Below, piece by piece: positions 8,022 to 17,102 of a stretch of DNA of 64,000 nt. Source of the stretch: Antrihabitans auranticaus (lineage in GTDB: Bacteria > Actinomycetota > Actinomycetes > Mycobacteriales > Mycobacteriaceae); assembly GCF_016481275.1 (NCBI RefSeq), contig NZ_JAEMNW010000002.1, positions 186,001 through 250,000 on the forward strand, read 5' to 3'. The position numbers were made by a program, and so were the translations under genes. The notes beneath the pieces were generated by a model that was given only the letters and a program-made list of their open reading frames with translations, did not search any database and was not told the origin of the DNA. Positions within the stretch are counted from its first letter, which is position 1. Every line of letters starts with the position of its first letter.

Positions 8022-8791
8022 GCGTCTCACTGGCGGCGTGCGCCGAGATGGTCTTCACCGACCTGCCGATCGTCGAGCGTGTGAAGCAGATCGACGCGCA
8101 GGGGTTCCTCGTCGAGATCTGGAGTTGGCAGAACAAGGACCTGAAAGCTCTGGCAGCGACCGGCGCGCGGTTCTCGTCGATGACGGGCTATCTGCGCGGC
8201 GACCTCATCGATCCCGAGGGCGCCGTCGAGGTCGTCCGAACGGCCGCTGAATCCATCACGGCAGCAAAGGAACTCGGCATCACTCGACTGGTCGTCCATC
8301 CAGCCGAACTGATCGACGGTAAAGCCGCCCGGCCGCGGCGGCGGTCCGACGGCAGAATGTGGCTCACGGCTATGCACGCGCTGGAGCAATTGGGCGAGTT
8401 GGGCGCGCGACACGGCGTGACGTTCTGCCTGGAGAACCTCAACACTGTGCTCGATCACCCCGGCGTGCCGCTTGCTCGGGCGAAGGACACGTTGGCGCTG
8501 GTAGAGGCCGTTGCGCACCCGAACGTGAAGATGATGCTGGACCTCTATCACCAGCAACTCGGCGAGGGAAACCTCATCGCAATGCTCGAACGGGCGGGGG
8601 AGGCGATCGGCGAAGTGCAGGTTGCCGACGTGCCGGGGCGCTGTGAACCGGGCACGGGCGAGATCAACTACGCGGCCGTCGCCGTGGCGCTGCGCCGCAT
8701 CGGTTACACCGGGACCGTCGGCCTGGAAGCCTGGGCGGCCGGGGACAGCAACGCCGCGCTCACAGCGTTTCGTGCCGCGTTCACCGGTTGA
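8018..8791 (+). CDS. Hydroxypyruvate isomerase-like TIM-barrel protein (Hyi/IolI type)
   Basis: A 257-residue xylose isomerase-like barrel. Two glutamates sit at the positions expected for the catalytic pair of hydroxypyruvate isomerase-type enzymes: the first in VTFCLENLN, the second in VGLEAWAAG near the C-terminus. KMMLDLYHQQ supplies an Asp/His pair. It is coupled to the upstream dehydrogenase by ATGA. In inositol pathways such proteins act as IolI inosose isomerases or Hyi; the sequence does not separate these. Its end overlaps the convergent GntR gene by about 11 bp. Confidence 0.8.
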   Translation: MSVSLAACAEMVFTDLPIVERVKQIDAQGFLVEIWSWQNKDLKALAATGARFSSMTGYLRGDLIDPEGAVEVVRTAAESITAAKELGITRLVVHPAELIDGKAARPRRRSDGRMWLTAMHALEQLGELGARHGVTFCLENLNTVLDHPGVPLARAKDTLALVEAVAHPNVKMMLDLYHQQLGEGNLIAMLERAGEAIGEVQVADVPGRCEPGTGEINYAAVAVALRRIGYTGTVGLEAWAAGDSNAALTAFRAAFTG

Positions 8792-9518
8792 TGAGCGTCG
8801 TATCGAAGTAGTACCGCGAAGCGCGGTAGACGTGGCTGCCGTATTCGACGATTCGCCCGGAATCGTCGAATGCGGTGCGGTTCATGGTGAGTAGCGGTGC
8901 GCGCAACTTTTCGTCGAGCAGCTTTGCCTCTTCGCGGTTTGCTGCTTTCGCGCCGATGCGCTGCCGCGCGAGGCGGATGTGCACGCCTTTGGATCGCAGT
9001 AACTGGTACAGGCCGTGATCCTCCAGATCGGCGCGGTCGGGTGCCCACGCTGCCGGCAGGTGGTTCGTCATCACGGCCAGCGGCTCGCCCATGGAACTGC
9101 GGAGTCTGCGAATCGTCACGACGTCCTGGTCGACGGAGATGTTCAGCTCGCGCGCGATCTCCTCGGTCGGGGGCCCGCGGTGGTAATCGAGAACCGTGGT
9201 CATCGGCGTTTGCCCTGCGCGGGCGAGGTCGTCGAAGAGGCTCGTCAGTTCGACCGGACGGTGGACCGGACTCTGAACCACCTGGGTTCCGACTCCGCGT
9301 TTGCGAACCAGAAGGCCCTTGTCGACGAGTTCCTGGATAGCGCGGCGCGTGGTCGGCCTGGACAGATTCAGTCGCTTGGCGAGGGCAAGTTCGTTCTCGA
9401 ACCTGTCGCCGGGCCGCAGCTCACCCTGGAGGATCGCACTCTCGAACACCTGCGCCAGTTGGAAATACAGCGGCACAGGGCTCGATCGGTCGATCTCAAC
9501 GTCGAGCGTTGGGTTCAC
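8781..9518 (-). CDS. iolR: GntR-family regulator, IolR type
   Basis: A 245-residue HutC/FadR-superfamily regulator: winged helix in LYFQLAQVFESAILQGELRPGDR... RPTTRRAIQELVDKGLLVRKRG, then a UTRA effector domain ending ASRYYFDTTLINR. I chose the GTG at 9518, preceded by GGAG six bases away; the longer frame upstream crosses the shared operator and is not protein-like. It is divergent from iolC. The shared 24-bp element matches the motif known for Corynebacterium IolR, so this is probably the repressor of iolC-mmsA and of the ABC importer. Confidence 0.85.
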   Translation of the reverse strand: MNPTLDVEIDRSSPVPLYFQLAQVFESAILQGELRPGDRFENELALAKRLNLSRPTTRRAIQELVDKGLLVRKRGVGTQVVQSPVHRPVELTSLFDDLARAGQTPMTTVLDYHRGPPTEEIARELNISVDQDVVTIRRLRSSMGEPLAVMTNHLPAAWAPDRADLEDHGLYQLLRSKGVHIRLARQRIGAKAANREEAKLLDEKLRAPLLTMNRTAFDDSGRIVEYGSHVYRASRYYFDTTLINR

Positions 9519-9602
9519 GGTCAGCTCCGATCGTCGGCGGCCGCGAGTCGGCCGCTGGAAAGAAGTGTATGCGATTACGTCCACCGAATGATTGAAAGTT
9601 AG

Positions 9603-9626
9603 AATGTCAGGACAAACTATTGACAT
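9603..9626. promoter_or_regulatory. IolR-type operator/promoter element, copy 2 (iolC operon)
   Basis: Identical over 24 bp to the reverse complement of 5857-5880. It carries TGTCAGGACA (9605-9614) and TTGACA (9620-9625), a good -35 box for iolC transcription. It lies between divergent iolR and iolC, allowing one site to control both. Confidence 0.78.
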
Positions 9627-9705
9627 ACGCCCCTCGCTTGGCGCATTGTCGTGACAGTAGAAATCAGCCCTCCGGGGACTCAGCACGCACGACGGGGAGC
9701 CACTC

Positions 9706-10683
9706 TTGACCGCCACCGCCCAACACGGACACGACGTTCTCGCCATCGGGCGGTCGGGCGTCGATCTGTATCCGCTGCAGACCGGTGTCGGCCTCGAGGA
9801 CGTCGAGACGTTCGGCAAGTTTCTCGGGGGCAGTGCGGCAAACGTGACTGTCGCGGCCGCCCGACTCGGTCGGCGGAGCGCGCTCATCTCGGGCGTCGGC
9901 GCCGACCCGTTCGGAACGTTCGTGCGGCGTGAACTCGACGCGCTCGGTGTAGACAACACCTACGTCCGCACGTACGAGGACTATCCGACGCCGGTGACGT
10001 TCTGCGAGATCTTTCCACCGGACAACTTCCCGCTGTACTTCTATCGCCGGCCGAGTGCGCCCGACCTGCAGCTTCGCGCGGAGGACCTCGACGCGAACGC
10101 GATCCGCGCGGCGAGGTTGTACTGGTCGACCGTGACGGGCCTGTCCGAAGAGCCGAGCAGGAGCGCTCATTTCGCGGCTTGGGAGGCTCGTGGCAGGGCT
10201 CCGCAGACGGTGCTGGATCTCGACTACCGACCGATGTTCTGGACGTCGGCGGCGTCGGCAACCGAGCAAGTGCAGCGAGCTTTGCAGCATGTGACGGTTG
10301 CTGTCGGGAACCGCGAAGAATGCGAGATTGCGGTCGGCGAGACGAACCCGCACAGAGCAGCCGACGCGCTTCTCGATCTCGGTGTCGAACTGGCGATCGT
10401 GAAGCAGGGTCCGCGCGGAGTCCTCGGTAAGACGAAGCACTCCTCGGTCACGGTCCCGCCCAACGAGGTCGATGTGGTCAACGGTCTCGGTGCGGGTGAC
10501 GCCTTCGGTGGCAGCCTCTGCCACGGTCTGCTCGCTGGCTGGCCGCTGGAAAAGACTCTGCGCTATGCGAATGCCGCCGGCGCGATAGTCGCCTCTCGCC
10601 TCGAATGCTCGACCGCTATGCCCACCGCCGCCGAAGTGGCCGAACTTGCAGAAAAGACCGCCGAGGAGGCCGTGAATGTCTGA
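9706..10683 (+). CDS. iolC: 5-dehydro-2-deoxygluconokinase
   Basis: A 325-residue PfkB-family sugar kinase. FLGGSAANVTVAAARLG near residue 45 is the first PfkB signature. NGLGAGDAFGGSLCHG holds the second, with the catalytic aspartate at about residue 265. It phosphorylates 5-dehydro-2-deoxygluconate (DKG) in the cytoplasm, giving the aldolase substrate. The start is TTG at 9706 with GGGGAG seven bases upstream. It overlaps the aldolase gene by 8 bp and is first in the iol operon. Confidence 0.92.
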   Translation: MTATAQHGHDVLAIGRSGVDLYPLQTGVGLEDVETFGKFLGGSAANVTVAAARLGRRSALISGVGADPFGTFVRRELDALGVDNTYVRTYEDYPTPVTFCEIFPPDNFPLYFYRRPSAPDLQLRAEDLDANAIRAARLYWSTVTGLSEEPSRSAHFAAWEARGRAPQTVLDLDYRPMFWTSAASATEQVQRALQHVTVAVGNREECEIAVGETNPHRAADALLDLGVELAIVKQGPRGVLGKTKHSSVTVPPNEVDVVNGLGAGDAFGGSLCHGLLAGWPLEKTLRYANAAGAIVASRLECSTAMPTAAEVAELAEKTAEEAVNV

Positions 10684-11557
10684 CGCACTCGCCAAGAGCT
10701 ACGCCGAGGTCACCGCATTGCGCGCGGCTGACCCGCAGGCAATACAGCGCGCCTGGGGGCAGCGGACAACCCGGCCGACCGTGCGCGACGACGGCAGGCT
10801 CATGATCGTTGCCGCCGACCACCCTGCCCGCGGCGCGCTCGCCGTCGGCGACCGGCCGACCGCAATGAACAGCCGCACCGAGTTGCTCGACCGGCTTCGG
10901 GCAGCACTTGCCAATCCCGGCGTCGACGGCGTCCTTGCGACTTCCGACATCTTGGACGATCTTGTCCTGCTCGGTGCGCTCGAAGACAAGGTCGTCATCT
11001 CGTCGATGAACCGTGGCGGCCTCGCCGGAGCGCGGTTCGAACTCGACGACCGCATGACTGCCGCCACCGCGTCCGCCACGGCCAAGGCCCGAATGAACGG
11101 CGGAAAGATGTTGTGCCGCATCGATCTCGACGATCCGGGAACGGTTGCCACAATGGTCGCGTGCGCCAACGCCGTCAACGAACTCGCGGACCTAGGACTG
11201 ATGGCGATGATCGAGCCGTTCATGTCCAGCCGCGTGAACGGGAAGGTGCGCAACGACCTGAGCGCGGATGCCGTCATCAAATCGGTCCACATCGGTCAGG
11301 GACTCGGAGCAACCTCGGCTCATACCTGGATGAAGCTGCCGGTCGTCGAGGAGATGGATCGGGTGATGGACTCGACGACGTTGCCGACCCTGCTGCTGGG
11401 CGGGGACCCCGCGGATCCCGACGAGGCGTTCGCAAGTTGGGAAAAGGCACTCGGGCTACCGTCGGTCCGCGGCTTGATCGTGGGACGGACGTTGCTGTAT
11501 CCGGCTGACGACGACGTCGCGGCGGCCGTGCAGACCGCAGTGACCATGGTTCGGTGA
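10676..11557 (+). CDS. Cgl0158-family (beta/alpha)8-barrel aldolase, IolJ-like role
   Basis: A 293-residue protein of the family often labelled deoxyribose-phosphate aldolase-like or Cgl0158-type, regularly found next to iolC in actinobacteria. Barrel strands are visible in LMIVAADHPARGAL, GVLATSDIL, VVISSMNRGG and LMAMIEPFM, with WMKLPVV carrying a lysine suited to Schiff-base chemistry. Position suggests it cleaves 2-deoxy-5-keto-gluconate-6-phosphate into dihydroxyacetone phosphate and malonic semialdehyde. The role is context inference. Confidence 0.82.
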   Translation: MSDALAKSYAEVTALRAADPQAIQRAWGQRTTRPTVRDDGRLMIVAADHPARGALAVGDRPTAMNSRTELLDRLRAALANPGVDGVLATSDILDDLVLLGALEDKVVISSMNRGGLAGARFELDDRMTAATASATAKARMNGGKMLCRIDLDDPGTVATMVACANAVNELADLGLMAMIEPFMSSRVNGKVRNDLSADAVIKSVHIGQGLGATSAHTWMKLPVVEEMDRVMDSTTLPTLLLGGDPADPDEAFASWEKALGLPSVRGLIVGRTLLYPADDDVAAAVQTAVTMVR

Positions 11558-11561
11558 CGGA

Positions 11562-12416
11562 GTGGGCAACTACCATCTGCCCCACGGTTCGGCGAGCAAC
11601 GGAAAATTCGCGGTAGCCGTTACTCCCGAGAGCGCCGGGTGGACCGAGACCAGCCTCTGGATCTGTGAGCTGGCGCCGGGCGAACAAGCCGATGTGGAGT
11701 CGGGAACTGACGAGATCATCGTCTTGCCGCTTCGTGGCGGGGCGACGGTGACGTGCGGGGACGAGGAATTCGCCCTACGCGGCCGACCGTCGGTTTTCGC
11801 CGGACCGAGCGACTTCGCCTACGTAGGAAGAGATTCTGAGTACACGATCGCGACCGAGGGCGGTGGCCGGTTCGCACTCTGCGGCGCGCGGGCAGCGGAG
11901 CGCCTGCCGTTCCGCTACGTTTCCGCGGCCGACGTTTCGGTCGAGCTGCGCGGCGCGGGGGATTGTAGTCGCGAGGTGCGCAACTTCGGGACGGCCGACG
12001 CTTTCGCTGCCGACTCGATCATCGCGTGCGAGGTCTTCACTCCCGGCGGGAACTGGTCGTCGTATCCGAGTCACAAGCACGACGAGGACACTGCAGACGA
12101 GTCCCAGCTCGAGGAGATCTACTACTTCGAGATCGCCGGTCCCGAAGGCGGTTTCGGCTATCACCGCGTCTACGGGACGCCGGAACGCCCGATCGATGTC
12201 CTGGCCGAGGTCGGCACCGGTGACGTGGTCCTCGTTCCGCACGGCTATCACGGCCCGTCGATTGCGGCACCCGGGCACGACATGTATTACCTCAATGTAA
12301 TGGCCGGTCCGGGAGCCGAGCGGGCCTGGAAGATCGTCGACGACCCGGCACGCGCCTGGGTTCGAGACAGCTGGCAGAACCAAGAGCTAGATCCACGCCT
12401 CACCGAGAAGGAATGA
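11562..12416 (+). CDS. iolB: 5-deoxy-glucuronate isomerase
   Basis: A 284-residue two-cupin protein. The C-terminal cupin shows the metal-binding pattern YPSHKHDED, then QLEEIYYFE, then VPHGYHGP, which is diagnostic for IolB. It converts 5-deoxy-glucuronate to 5-dehydro-2-deoxygluconate for IolC. It starts with GTG 4 bp after the aldolase stop, and its end is 4 bp before iolD, so it lies in the same transcript. Confidence 0.93.
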   Translation: MGNYHLPHGSASNGKFAVAVTPESAGWTETSLWICELAPGEQADVESGTDEIIVLPLRGGATVTCGDEEFALRGRPSVFAGPSDFAYVGRDSEYTIATEGGGRFALCGARAAERLPFRYVSAADVSVELRGAGDCSREVRNFGTADAFAADSIIACEVFTPGGNWSSYPSHKHDEDTADESQLEEIYYFEIAGPEGGFGYHRVYGTPERPIDVLAEVGTGDVVLVPHGYHGPSIAAPGHDMYYLNVMAGPGAERAWKIVDDPARAWVRDSWQNQELDPRLTEKE

Positions 12417-12420
12417 ATCC

Positions 12421-14352
12421 GTGGCACCAACGAACCACGCAACCGGTGATCGAATCGCCAATGCCGACAACACTGTCCGGCTCACCGTGGCACAAGCCGC
12501 CGTTCGATTTCTCGCTGTGCAATACAGTGAACGCGATGGTGAGCGGCAGCGCCTGTTCGCCGGGTGCTTCGGCATTTTCGGCCATGGAAATGTCGCGGGT
12601 ATCGGGCAGGCCCTGTTGCAGGCCGAGTTGGCCGACCCGGCCACACTGCCTTACGTGCTGGGCCGCAACGAGCAGGCAATGGTGCACACCGCAGTCGCGT
12701 ACGCACGGATGAAAGATCGTCTGCAGACGTGGGCAGTGAGCGCGAGTGTCGGACCCGGCTCGACCAACATGGTCACCGGCGCCGCCCTCGCGACGATCAA
12801 CAGGATTCCTGTGCTGCTGTTGCCGGCTGACACTTTTGCCACTCGAGTGAGTGCGCCGGTACTGCAGGAACTGGAACGCCCCGACAGCGGCGATGTCACG
12901 GTGAACGACGTCTTCCGCCCGGTCTCACGCTTCTTCGACCGAGTCTGGCGCCCTGAACAGTTGCCCAGCGCGCTGCTCGGTGCGATGCGGGTCCTCACCG
13001 ACCCCGTCGAGACGGGTGCGGTGACGATCGCGATCCCGCAGGATGTGCAGGCAGAGGCATTCGACTGGCCGGAGTCGCTTTTCGCGGAACGGACCTGGCA
13101 CGTGGCGCGGCCGCTGCCCGAGCGTGCGGCGCTCGCCCGTGCGGCTGCTGTGATCCGGTCGGCGCGCAGACCCCTGATCGTCGCAGGTGGTGGCGTGCAC
13201 TACTCCGGTGCGACCGGGCAACTTGCACGATTCGCTGAGCTGACCGGGATTCCGGTCGGCCAGTCGCAGGCGGGTAAGGGCACGTTGGTCTACGACCATC
13301 CGCAGTGTGTGGGCGCGGTCGGGTCGACCGGCACGACCGCGGCGAACGCGTTGGCGACCGAGGCGGATGTGGTGATCGGGATCGGCACGCGCTACAGCGA
13401 TTTCACGAGTGCGTCGCGCACGGCCTTCGGCAACCCGGAGGTGCGGTTCGTCAACATCAATGTCGCGTCGTTCGATTCGGTCAAACAGGGCGGCGTGAGC
13501 GTTGTCTCCGACGCCCGTGAGGCGCTCGACGCGCTGACCGTCGAACTGGCCGACTACCGCGTCGACGACGCATACCGGCAAAGGGCAACGGATCTCGCTG
13601 CCGCATGGGATGGAATCGTCGAAGACGCCTATCGCGTCGGCGAGGGAGCCCTCACGCAGAGCAACGTTATCGGCCTGGTGAACTCCCTGTCCGAACCGCG
13701 CGACGTGGTCGTCTGCGCGGCAGGCTCGATGCCCGGCGATCTCCACAAACTTTGGCGCACACGCGATGACAAGGCCTATCACGTCGAGTACGGCTATTCC
13801 TGCATGGGTTACGAGGTCGCCGGCGGCCTGGGTGTGGCTATGGCGTGCCCGGATCGCGACGTGTTCGTCATGGTCGGCGACGGTTCGTACCTGATGATGG
13901 CGACCGAATTGGTCACCGCCGTTCAGGAGGGCCTGAAGGTCATCGTCGTGCTGGTGCAGAACCATGGCTTTGCCTCGATCGGATCGTTGTCGGAATCGCT
14001 TGGCTCGCAAAGGTTCGGCACACAGTACCGGTACCGTTCGGCCGACGGGCGGCTCGACGGTGCTGTGCTGCCCGTCGATCTGGCAGCCAACGCCGCGAGC
14101 CTCGGTGCCGACGTCATCCGGATCACCACGGCGAGCGAGTTCGCCGACGCCGTCAAGGTCGCCAAGGCGAGCGACCGCACCACGGTGCTACACGTCGAAA
14201 CCGATCCGCTGGTCGGTGCGCCCGACAGCGAGTCCTGGTGGGACGTGCCGGTTTCCGGGACGTCGACACTCGGGTCGACGCAGAAAGCTCGCGCGACCTA
14301 CGAATCGTGGAAACGCGTGCAACGCACTTACTTCCGACCCTCCGGTAGTTGA
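12421..14352 (+). CDS. iolD: 3D-(3,5/4)-trihydroxycyclohexane-1,2-dione acylhydrolase (ring-opening)
   Basis: A 643-residue thiamine-diphosphate enzyme of the acetolactate synthase superfamily. The N-terminal domain has the catalytic glutamate region YVLGRNEQAMVHTA. The C-terminal ThDP/Mg motif runs MVGDGSYLMM to VQNHGFAS. Length matches IolD. It opens the inositol-derived ring to 5-deoxy-glucuronate. The GTG start at 12421 has AAGGAA upstream. About 77 bp separates it from iolG, without a clear terminator. Confidence 0.95.
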   Translation: MAPTNHATGDRIANADNTVRLTVAQAAVRFLAVQYSERDGERQRLFAGCFGIFGHGNVAGIGQALLQAELADPATLPYVLGRNEQAMVHTAVAYARMKDRLQTWAVSASVGPGSTNMVTGAALATINRIPVLLLPADTFATRVSAPVLQELERPDSGDVTVNDVFRPVSRFFDRVWRPEQLPSALLGAMRVLTDPVETGAVTIAIPQDVQAEAFDWPESLFAERTWHVARPLPERAALARAAAVIRSARRPLIVAGGGVHYSGATGQLARFAELTGIPVGQSQAGKGTLVYDHPQCVGAVGSTGTTAANALATEADVVIGIGTRYSDFTSASRTAFGNPEVRFVNINVASFDSVKQGGVSVVSDAREALDALTVELADYRVDDAYRQRATDLAAAWDGIVEDAYRVGEGALTQSNVIGLVNSLSEPRDVVVCAAGSMPGDLHKLWRTRDDKAYHVEYGYSCMGYEVAGGLGVAMACPDRDVFVMVGDGSYLMMATELVTAVQEGLKVIVVLVQNHGFASIGSLSESLGSQRFGTQYRYRSADGRLDGAVLPVDLAANAASLGADVIRITTASEFADAVKVAKASDRTTVLHVETDPLVGAPDSESWWDVPVSGTSTLGSTQKARATYESWKRVQRTYFRPSGS

Positions 14353-14429
14353 AGGGTCTGTTCGTGAGCAGGTAGACCCCCTACGGGATCCCGTCCGTCC
14401 ATTTCGACTGAGCCAAGGATTCGAACACT

Positions 14430-15443
14430 ATGGAACTGCGTATTGCCGTGCTCGGAGTCGGCCTCATGGGTGCCGACCACGTCGAGCGAATCACCAGGCG
14501 CATCAGCGGCGCACGGGTCTCGGTCGTCAACGACTACGTCGCAGAGAAGGCGGAGGCTGTCGCGGCGACCGTCCCGGGCGCCCGCGTGGTGGGGGACCCG
14601 TTGGATGCGATCGCCGCCGACGATGTCGATGCCGTGGTGCTTGCAACGCCAGGCCCGACACACGAGAAGCAGCTACTGGCCTGCTTGGAGTATGGCAAGC
14701 CCGTGCTGTGCGAAAAGCCGCTGACCACAGACGTATCGACGGCGCTCGAGGTGGTCAAGCGCGAGGCAGAGCTGGGCCGCAGGCTGATTCAGGTCGGCTT
14801 CATGCGCCGCTTCGATCAGGAGTACGAGGCGCTCAAGGCATTGATCGACTCCGGGGAGCTGGGCCGTCCGCTGCTCGTTCATTGCGCGCACCGCAATCCT
14901 GCCGTGCATTCGCATTTCGACAGCGCGATGATCGTCAAGGACTCGCTGGTGCACGAAGTGGACGTCGCGCGGTTCCTGTTGGCGGAGGAGATCGTGGCGA
15001 TCACGGTCCACAGGCCGGCGACGACGTCGTATGCTCCTGCGGGACTGCAGGATCCGCAGTTTGCGCTGCTCGAGACCGCGAGTGGCAGATTGGTCGACGC
15101 CGAGGTGTTCGTCACCACCGGTATTGCATACGAGGTGCGTACCGAGGTTGTCGCCGAACGCGGTAGCGCGATGATCGGTCTGGGTGTCGGGCTCGTCCGT
15201 AAGTCGGCACCCGGCATCTGGGGTGGCCAGGTAACCCCGGACTTCCGCGCCCGCTTCGGGCAGGCCTACGACACCGAAATTCAGCGGTGGGTAGACGCCG
15301 TGCAGGCCGGGACGAACGTCGATGGGCCGGATGCGTGGGATGGCTATGCGGCGGCAGCAGTCTGCGCTGCCGGCGTTGTCTCGCTGGAATCCGGCCAGCG
15401 CGTCGAGGTCGAGATGGTGACTCGGGAAAGTGCAGGCCTGTAA
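14430..15443 (+). CDS. iolG: Inositol 2-dehydrogenase
   Basis: A 337-residue Gfo/Idh/MocA dehydrogenase: Rossmann GVGLMG, EKP lysine at about residue 96, and the canonical IolG pattern [14 protein letters not shown] with D171 and H175. It oxidises myo-inositol to 2-keto-myo-inositol with NAD. Of the three paralogues here this one has the most IolG-like active-site string and sits next to iolD and mmsA, so it is the best candidate for the main myo-inositol enzyme. Confidence 0.9.
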   Translation: MELRIAVLGVGLMGADHVERITRRISGARVSVVNDYVAEKAEAVAATVPGARVVGDPLDAIAADDVDAVVLATPGPTHEKQLLACLEYGKPVLCEKPLTTDVSTALEVVKREAELGRRLIQVGFMRRFDQEYEALKALIDSGELGRPLLVHCAHRNPAVHSHFDSAMIVKDSLVHEVDVARFLLAEEIVAITVHRPATTSYAPAGLQDPQFALLETASGRLVDAEVFVTTGIAYEVRTEVVAERGSAMIGLGVGLVRKSAPGIWGGQVTPDFRARFGQAYDTEIQRWVDAVQAGTNVDGPDAWDGYAAAAVCAAGVVSLESGQRVEVEMVTRESAGL

Positions 15444-15519
15444 GGCCCGGTCTGGTCCGAGATCGCAAATTCCGTATCACGAACAACTACATCGCCGAGC
15501 TGCGATGAAAGGTAAAGCT

Positions 15520-17016
15520 ATGCCCAACAATGTTATTCAGCACTGGTCCGACGGCAAGCCGTTCGCGGGCACCACCACCGATACCGCACCGGTCACCAAC
15601 CCGGCTACGGGTGCGGTGACCGGTCAGGTCGCGTTGGCGAGTGTCGCGGACGGGCAGCATGTCATCGACTCTGCTGCGGCCGCGTTCCCGGCGTGGCGGG
15701 ATACGTCGCTGGCGAAGCGGACCCAGATCCTGTTCGCGTTTCGAGAACTGCTCAACACCCGCAAACCTGAGCTGGCGAAGATCATCACCGCCGAGCACGG
15801 CAAGGTGCTCTCCGATGCGCTCGGCGAGATCAGCCGCGGCCAGGAGGTCGTCGAATTCGCCTGCGGCATGCCGCATCTGCTCAAGGGCGGCATGACGGAG
15901 AATGCGTCGACGAAGGTCGATGTGTCCGCTATCCGGCAACCGCTGGGCCCGATCGCAATCATCGCACCGTTCAACTTCCCCGCGATGGTGCCGATGTGGT
16001 TCTTCCCGATCGCGATTGCCGCCGGCAACAGTGTCGTGCTGAAGCCGTCGGAGAAAGATCCGAGTGCTGCATTGTGGATGGCGGAACTGTGGGCCGAAGC
16101 CGGGCTGCCCGCAGGTGTATTCAACGTGCTCCAAGGTGACAAGACCGCCGTCGACGAACTACTGACCAACCCGAAGATCAAAGCGATCTCGTTCGTCGGG
16201 TCCACACCGGTCGCGCAATACGTCTACGCGACCGGAACATCGCACGGCAAACGAGTGCAGGCGCTCGGCGGTGCGAAAAACCACATGGTGGTGCTGCCCG
16301 ACGCGGATCTGGACCTGGCTGCCGATGCCGCCGTCAACGCCGGGTTCGGCTCGGCCGGTGAGCGGTGCATGGCGATCAGCGCTGTCGTCGCCGTCGGCGG
16401 GGTCGGCGACGAACTGGTGAGCAAGATCGCCGATCGTGCGCGGACCATCAAGACCGGTGACGGGACGCGAGATGCGGACATGGGTCCGCTCGTGACGAAG
16501 GTGCACCGCGACAAGGTTGCCTCCTACGTCGATGCTGGTGAACGCGACGGTGCCACTCTGGTACTCGACGGTCGCGTGGTCGACGCAGATGGCGGCGCAG
16601 ACGGGTTCTGGCTCGGGCCGACGCTGCTCGACAACGTCGCGACCGATATGAGTGTCTACACCGACGAAATCTTCGGACCTGTGCTGTCTGTTGTGCGCGT
16701 CGGTACGTATGACGAGGCTCTGCGCCTGATCAACTCGAACCAGTACGGCAACGGCACCGCCATCTTCACCAACGACGGCGGCGCGGCCCGCCGGTTCCAG
16801 AACGAGGTGGAGGTCGGCATGATCGGGATCAACGTGCCGATTCCAGTTCCTATGGCCTACTACAGCTTCGGCGGCTGGAAGAACTCCCTGTTCGGTGACA
16901 TGCACGCTCACGGTACCGAGGGTGTGCAGTTCTTCACTCGCGGCAAAGTGGTCACCACCCGCTGGCTGGACCCCAGTCACGGTGGCCTCGAACTCGGCTT
17001 CCCTCAGAACAACTGA
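15520..17016 (+). CDS. mmsA: Methylmalonate/malonate semialdehyde dehydrogenase (CoA-acylating)
   Basis: A 498-residue aldehyde dehydrogenase of the MmsA/IolA group. FVGSTPVAQYVYATGT and the catalytic cysteine in GSAGERCMAIS (about C283) are visible. IAPFNFPAMVPMWFFP is typical of the CoA-acylating subgroup. It would convert malonic semialdehyde from inositol to acetyl-CoA, and also act in valine breakdown. ATG 15520 is chosen because AAAGG at 15508-15512 gives proper spacing; upstream in-frame starts run through non-coding-like sequence. It is the last gene of the iol operon. Confidence 0.92.
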   Translation: MPNNVIQHWSDGKPFAGTTTDTAPVTNPATGAVTGQVALASVADGQHVIDSAAAAFPAWRDTSLAKRTQILFAFRELLNTRKPELAKIITAEHGKVLSDALGEISRGQEVVEFACGMPHLLKGGMTENASTKVDVSAIRQPLGPIAIIAPFNFPAMVPMWFFPIAIAAGNSVVLKPSEKDPSAALWMAELWAEAGLPAGVFNVLQGDKTAVDELLTNPKIKAISFVGSTPVAQYVYATGTSHGKRVQALGGAKNHMVVLPDADLDLAADAAVNAGFGSAGERCMAISAVVAVGGVGDELVSKIADRARTIKTGDGTRDADMGPLVTKVHRDKVASYVDAGERDGATLVLDGRVVDADGGADGFWLGPTLLDNVATDMSVYTDEIFGPVLSVVRVGTYDEALRLINSNQYGNGTAIFTNDGGAARRFQNEVEVGMIGINVPIPVPMAYYSFGGWKNSLFGDMHAHGTEGVQFFTRGKVVTTRWLDPSHGGLELGFPQNN

Positions 17017-17061
17017 TGGCCCTGTGCCGGTGGCGGGCATCACACCCGCGAACTGCACTAT

Positions 17062-17085
17062 GTCTGTAGTAATGACACTACAGAC
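17062..17085. promoter_or_regulatory. Inverted repeat in front of the GtrA-like gene
   Basis: GTCTGTAGT (17062-17070) and ACTACAGAC (17077-17085) are perfect inverted arms around AATGAC. TAGTAC just after it could be a -10 box for a leaderless transcript starting near 17100. The modest GC content and lack of a T-run argue for an operator rather than an mmsA terminator. Confidence 0.5.
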
Positions 17086-17102
17086 GTAGTACTCTCCACT
17101 GC

